From the NCBI GenBank assembly GCA_026416295.1, contig JAOAFL010000111.1, forward strand, positions 1 through 57,922: a stretch of DNA of 57,922 nucleotides, in the 5' to 3' direction. Below, piece after piece: positions 54,737-57,922 of the stretch. The stretch's first letter is position 1. Each line of letters opens with the position of its first letter. The position numbers were made by a program, and so were the translations under genes. This stretch comes from Burkholderiales bacterium. Lineage in GTDB: Bacteria > Pseudomonadota > Gammaproteobacteria > Burkholderiales > SG8-39. The notes under the pieces were generated by a model. That model saw only the letters and a list, made by a program, of their open reading frames with translations. It was not told the DNA's origin and searched no databases.

Positions 54737-55929
54737 CAGCGCGCCTGCGGCAGCAACGCGGCGACGTGCGCGACCAGGCGGCGCGCGAGCTCGAGCTTCG
54801 GCGCGCGCCCGAGCGGGTGCGCGCCGCGCGCATCGAACAGCGTGATCTCGTTGTCGTCGGCGCCGAGTGCCTGCGGCGCGAGGTTCGCCGCAAGGAGCGG
54901 CACCCCTTTTTTGCGCCGCTTGGCCTCGGCGTTCGCCGAGAGGTTTTCGCTCTCGGCCGCAAAACCGACGCAGAACGGCGCGTTTTGCTGCGCCGTCACC
55001 CAGGCGAGGATGTCCGGATTCGGCTCGAGCTCGATCGCGAGGCGGCCGAGCCCTTCGCGCTTGATCTTCGCCTGCGCCGGCTGCCTCGGCCGGAAGTCGG
55101 CCACCGCGGCGACGGCGAAAAACACGTCGCAACCCCCGACGTTTTCCCTGACCGCCTCGAACATCTCGCGCGCGGTGCGCACCGGCACGCGCCGCACGCC
55201 CCAGGGCGCAGCGAGCGCGACCGGACCGCTCACCAGGGTGACCTCCGCGCCCGCCTCGCGCGCCGCGCGCGCGACCGCGTAGCCCATCTTGCCCGAGCTG
55301 CGATTGGTGACCACGCGCACCGGGTCTATCGGCTCCTCGGTCGGGCCCGCGGTCACGAGCACGCGCTTGCCCGCGAGCAGCTTCGGCTGGAACGCCGCCT
55401 CGATCTCGGCGAGCAGCGCCTCGGGCTCGAGCATGCGGCCCATGCCGGTCTCGCCGCAGGCCTGGTCGCCCGCCACCGGGCCGGCGACGAGCACGCCGTC
55501 GGCGCGCAGGCGTTCGACGTTGCGCTGCGTCGCCGGGTTCTCCCACATCTCGACGTTCATCGCCGGCGCGACGAGCAGCGGACAGCGGCGCGCGAGCACC
55601 AGCGCCGAGAGCAGGTCGTCGGCGAGACCGGCCGCCGCCTTCGCGAGGAAGTCGGCGCTCGCGGGCGCGACCGCGATCAGCTCGCGGTCGCGCGAGAGCG
55701 CGATATGGCCCATCGCGTCGCGCACGCGCGCGTCCCACAGGTCGGTCCACACCGGCTGACCGGTGAGCGCCTGCAGCGTCGTCGGCGCGAGAAAGCGCGT
55801 CGCGGCGTCGGTCATCGCCGCCCGCACCTCGGCACCCGCCTTGACGAGCAGACGGGCGAGCTCGGCGGCCTTGTAGGCGGCGATGCCGCCGGTCAGGCCG
55901 AGCAGGATCTTTTTGCCGTGCAGTGTCAT
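54736..55929 (-). CDS. coaBC: bifunctional phosphopantothenoylcysteine decarboxylase / synthase
   Basis: Two consecutive steps of coenzyme A synthesis, 397 aa. CoaC flavin domain: [21 protein letters not shown] at the N-terminus and [18 protein letters not shown] (PAMN..MW active-site motif). CoaB domain from about 185: [44 protein letters not shown], and FAAESENL (aligns with GFAAET). A single protein as in E. coli Dfp. ATG 55929; TAGAAT about 36 bases upstream, in a divergent promoter region with radC. Confidence 0.96.
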   Translation of the reverse strand: MTLHGKKILLGLTGGIAAYKAAELARLLVKAGAEVRAAMTDAATRFLAPTTLQALTGQPVWTDLWDARVRDAMGHIALSRDRELIAVAPASADFLAKAAAGLADDLLSALVLARRCPLLVAPAMNVEMWENPATQRNVERLRADGVLVAGPVAGDQACGETGMGRMLEPEALLAEIEAAFQPKLLAGKRVLVTAGPTEEPIDPVRVVTNRSSGKMGYAVARAAREAGAEVTLVSGPVALAAPWGVRRVPVRTAREMFEAVRENVGGCDVFFAVAAVADFRPRQPAQAKIKREGLGRLAIELEPNPDILAWVTAQQNAPFCVGFAAESENLSANAEAKRRKKGVPLLAANLAPQALGADDNEITLFDARGAHPLGRAPKLELARRLVAHVAALLPQAR

Positions 55930-55964
55930 CGCGCCCGCGCCGGCGGCGTTATGCGGGTGGCGCG

Positions 55965-55970
55965 ATTCTA
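55965..55970 (-). promoter_or_regulatory. -10-like TAGAAT of coaBC
   Basis: TAGAAT on the minus strand, 35 bases before the coaBC ATG and inside the 57-base gap to divergent radC. Confidence 0.4.
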
Positions 55971-55986
55971 AGGCAAGGGTCCCGCG

Positions 55987-56658
55987 ATGGCGATTCCGGA
56001 CTGGCCGAGCGCCGAGCGGCCGCGCGAGCGACTGGCGGCGCACGGCGCGCAGGCGCTGAGCGATGCGGAGCTGCTCGCGCTTTTCTTGCGCACCGGCGTG
56101 CGCGGGAAGAGCGCGGTCGCCCTCGCGCGCGACCTGCTCGCCGCCGCCGGCGGGCTCGCGGGGCTGTTCGCGGGCCTCGCGCGCCTCGGACGCGTGCCCG
56201 GACTCGGCCCGGCCAAGCGCGCGCAGCTTGCGGCGGTGCTCGAAGTCGCCCGGCGCGTGCTCGCCGCCGAGCTGCGCGCGGGCGCCGCGCTCGCCACGCC
56301 CGCCGCGGTGCGCGACTATCTGCGCATGCTGCTCGGCGACCGCCCGCACGAAGTCTTCGTCTGCCTGTGGCTCGACGCGCAGCACCGCGTCATCCGCTGC
56401 GAGGAGCTGTTCCGCGGCACGCTCACGCAGGCGAGCGTCTATCCGCGCGAGGTCGTGAAGGCGGCGCTCGCGGCGAACGCGGCGGCGGTGATCTTCGCGC
56501 ACAACCATCCTTCCGGCGTCGCGCAGCCGTCGCGCGCCGACGAGCTGCTCACGCGTTCGCTGAAGGAGGCGCTCGCGCTGGTCGACGTGCGCGTCCTCGA
56601 CCATTTCATCGTCGCCGGCGGGACCGCGCTTTCGTTCGCCGAGCGCGGATTGCTGTGA
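55987..56658 (+). CDS. radC: RadC family protein with MPN/JAMM domain
   Basis: 223 aa, conserved but without a settled function; the old DNA-repair assignment is no longer accepted. N-terminal helix-hairpin-helix region ([26 protein letters not shown], then [20 protein letters not shown]). C-terminal MPN domain with metal motif [14 protein letters not shown] (about residues 172-185) and the upstream Glu in [18 protein letters not shown]. Complete JAMM residues predict a metalloprotease-like site. Upstream of rpmB-rpmG. Confidence 0.95.
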   Translation: MAIPDWPSAERPRERLAAHGAQALSDAELLALFLRTGVRGKSAVALARDLLAAAGGLAGLFAGLARLGRVPGLGPAKRAQLAAVLEVARRVLAAELRAGAALATPAAVRDYLRMLLGDRPHEVFVCLWLDAQHRVIRCEELFRGTLTQASVYPREVVKAALAANAAAVIFAHNHPSGVAQPSRADELLTRSLKEALALVDVRVLDHFIVAGGTALSFAERGLL

Positions 56659-56678
56659 CAGCGGGGCGCGCGTATAAT
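56650..56678 (+). promoter_or_regulatory. sigma-70 promoter of rpmB-rpmG
   Basis: TTGCTG (56650-56655) and TATAAT (56673-56678) with a 17-base spacer, the best promoter in the window. The -35 overlaps the radC stop. RNA starts about 20 bases before the rpmB ATG, which has a purine-rich site TAGGGGGTG. Confidence 0.75.
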
Positions 56679-56704
56679 GCGCGCCTTTTCGTAGGGGGTG
56701 CGGC

Positions 56705-56941
56705 ATGGCCCGAGTCTGCGAAGTCACCGGCAAGAAACCCATGCGAGGCAACCTCGTCTCGCACGCGAACAACAAGACGACGCGCATCTTCCAGCCCAAC
56801 CTGCACTACCGCCGGTTCTGGCTGGAGAGCGAGAAGCGCTGGGTGCGGCTGCGCGTGTCCACCGCCGGCCTGCGGCGCATCGACAAGCTCGGCCTGGAGG
56901 CGGTGCTCGCGGAAATCAGGGCGAAGCGCCGCGCCGCGTAG
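56705..56941 (+). CDS. rpmB: 50S ribosomal protein L28
   Basis: 78-aa ribosomal protein: [27 protein letters not shown], then [25 protein letters not shown] and [20 protein letters not shown]. The L28 signature is complete. N-terminal Cys is the single one, so no zinc ribbon. First gene of the rpmB-rpmG operon, 13 bases before rpmG. Confidence 0.98.
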   Translation: MARVCEVTGKKPMRGNLVSHANNKTTRIFQPNLHYRRFWLESEKRWVRLRVSTAGLRRIDKLGLEAVLAEIRAKRRAA

Positions 56942-56954
56942 ACGGAGCCGCCCG

Positions 56955-57110
56955 ATGCGCGAAAAGATCAAGCTCGAATCGACCGCCGGCACCGGTCACT
57001 TCTACACCACCACCAAGAACAAGCGCACCACGCCGGACAAGCTGGAACTGCGCAAGTACGACCCGAAGGCGCGCAAGCACGTGCTCTATCGGGAAGCGAA
57101 GCTGAAGTAG
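56955..57110 (+). CDS. rpmG: 50S ribosomal protein L33
   Basis: 51-aa ribosomal protein with [22 protein letters not shown] and [23 protein letters not shown]. It lacks the zinc-binding Cys pairs, so it is the C- form. Followed by a strong intrinsic terminator at 57136. Confidence 0.98.
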   Translation: MREKIKLESTAGTGHFYTTTKNKRTTPDKLELRKYDPKARKHVLYREAKLK

Positions 57111-57135
57111 TCCGGCGCACGCCGCGGATCAGAAG

Positions 57136-57157
57136 CCCGCGGGGCGCGGGTTTTTTT
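57136..57157 (+). terminator. intrinsic terminator of rpmB-rpmG
   Basis: Arms CCCGCG (57136-57141) and CGCGGG (57145-57150) with loop GGG, then seven Ts. Also lies just past the 3' end of the desaturase gene on the other strand. Confidence 0.9.
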
Positions 57158-57171
57158 CGTCGCGCCGGCGC

Positions 57172-57922
57172 TCAGGTGTAGGAGCGCAGGCGCATCGAGA
57201 ACGCGACCAGCGGCGCGATGCCGCTCGATTCGGCGCGTTGACACCAGTCCTGCAGCTGGCGCACGAGGTCCGCGCGCGTCGCGCTCGAGCGCGCCCAGAT
57301 CGCGGCCAGCTCCTCGCGCATCGCGACCAGCGTCGTCAGCGCGCGCGAGTTCCTGAGCGCCGCGGCGAGCCGCGCACGCTCCGCCTCGGAAGCCGCCTGC
57401 GCGCGCAGCAGGCAACGCTTGAGCGATTTCAGCATCTCCGCCTCGTGCGGCGACCAGCGCCGCAGGCGCGCGAGCTCCGCGCGGTAGGTCTTGCGGATCG
57501 AGCGCGCGTAATGCGCGAGCACGTCGTAGCGGTTGGCGATCACCGCCTGCAGCGTCTTCTCGCTCACCGGCTGCGGCGCTTCCAGCCGCGGCGTCGGCGC
57601 GACCTTCTTCACGCGGGCGAGCCCGAGAAGCTCGAGCGCGCGGATGTAGAGCCAGCCGAGATCGAACTCGTACCACTTCATCGAGAAGCGCGCCGACGCG
57701 GGGTACGCGTGATGGTTGTTGTGCAGCTCCTCACCGCCGATGAGGATGCCCCACGGCACGATGTTGCGGCTCGCATCGGGTGCCGGCACGTCCCAGTTGC
57801 GGTAGCCCCAGTAGTGCCCGACGCCGTTGATGACGCCCGCGGCCCAGAACGGAATCCACACGATCTGGACGAGGAAGATGAGCAGGCCCGGGACGAGCCC
57901 GAACAAGGCGACGTCGATCGCG
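57172..57922 (-). CDS. fatty acid desaturase (DesA type), 5' end beyond window
   Basis: C-terminal part (about 249 codons) of a membrane di-iron acyl desaturase. Visible: a hydrophobic helix LFGLVPGLLIFLVQIVWIPFWAAGVINGVGHYWGYRN and the last histidine box GGEELHNNHHAYPASARFS, where the HNNHH His bind iron. The first two His boxes lie beyond base 57922. After the usual end (FDLGWLYIRALELLGLARVKKV) a helical extension of about 130 residues follows, ending AESSGIAPLVAFSMRLRSYT. Introduces a double bond into fatty acyl chains for membrane fluidity. Confidence 0.9.
   Translation of the reverse strand, partial: AIDVALFGLVPGLLIFLVQIVWIPFWAAGVINGVGHYWGYRNWDVPAPDASRNIVPWGILIGGEELHNNHHAYPASARFSMKWYEFDLGWLYIRALELLGLARVKKVAPTPRLEAPQPVSEKTLQAVIANRYDVLAHYARSIRKTYRAELARLRRWSPHEAEMLKSLKRCLLRAQAASEAERARLAAALRNSRALTTLVAMREELAAIWARSSATRADLVRQLQDWCQRAESSGIAPLVAFSMRLRSYT

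Overview
The window is about 58 kb of very GC-rich chromosome (roughly 70% by eye) and is almost fully coding. Gene order and gene content point to a betaproteobacterium of the Burkholderiales/Rhodocyclales type, probably an uncultured one. The evidence is the rsmI-yraN-diaA/gmhA-dolP block with a stand-alone heptose-phosphate adenylyltransferase, the icd / cold-shock / clpS-clpA block, coaBC-dut, radC-rpmB-rpmG-desaturase, a class A RNase P RNA, and glcDEF with hyi. I saw no tRNA, rRNA, CRISPR array, insertion sequence or prophage.

Layout. 1-6.9 kb: housekeeping genes (rhlE cut by the left edge, an unknown conserved gene, the hldE2-dolP-gmhA/diaA-HIRAN-yraN run, then divergent rsmI-pyrC-DUF3025). 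6.9-9.0 kb: a small accessory islet with a RelE-type toxin-antitoxin pair in decayed DNA, then rnpB. 9.0-15.9 kb: HD-domain and PAS-domain genes, and a TRAP transporter (dctP, terminator, dctQ, an enlarged dctM) followed by an amidase. 16-23.3 kb: a ten-gene Mrp/Mbh-like cation antiporter operon with three channel-type subunits. 23.4-30.8 kb: the three-gene proton-translocating transhydrogenase, an ABC exporter and a PAS/GGDEF diguanylate cyclase. 30.9-38.9 kb: glycolate oxidation (hyi, glcD, glcE, glcF) with a molybdopterin oxidoreductase and an HDAC-like deacylase; a small membrane gene lies antisense between glcE and glcF. 38.9-45.9 kb: two SulP anion transporters, then an amino-acid ABC importer lacking its ATPase. 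45.9-57.9 kb: a PuuD-like membrane protein, DUF192, a Lys-rich micro-protein, icd, csp, clpSA, flavocytochrome c sulfide dehydrogenase (fccAB), cytochrome c4, dut, coaBC, radC, rpmB, rpmG and a desaturase cut by the right edge.

Physiology suggested: an aerobic, sulfide-oxidising heterotroph that takes up organic acids, amino acids and sulfate or bicarbonate, oxidises glycolate, and has a Gram-negative heptose-containing LPS.

The most unusual signal is in how genes start. Four genes have no usable ATG, GTG or TTG start, but each has a CTG that overlaps the upstream stop codon as CTGA, in operons whose other junctions are ATGA or GTGA. Two further genes also lack a standard start. A second pattern is -10-like hexamers (TAGAAT or TATACT) only 6-9 bases before several start codons, which suggests leaderless mRNAs. 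Other points of interest are tandem hairpin repeats inside rnpB, a coiled-coil insertion in a SulP transporter, a roughly 180-residue insertion in DctM, and the three-channel antiporter operon.
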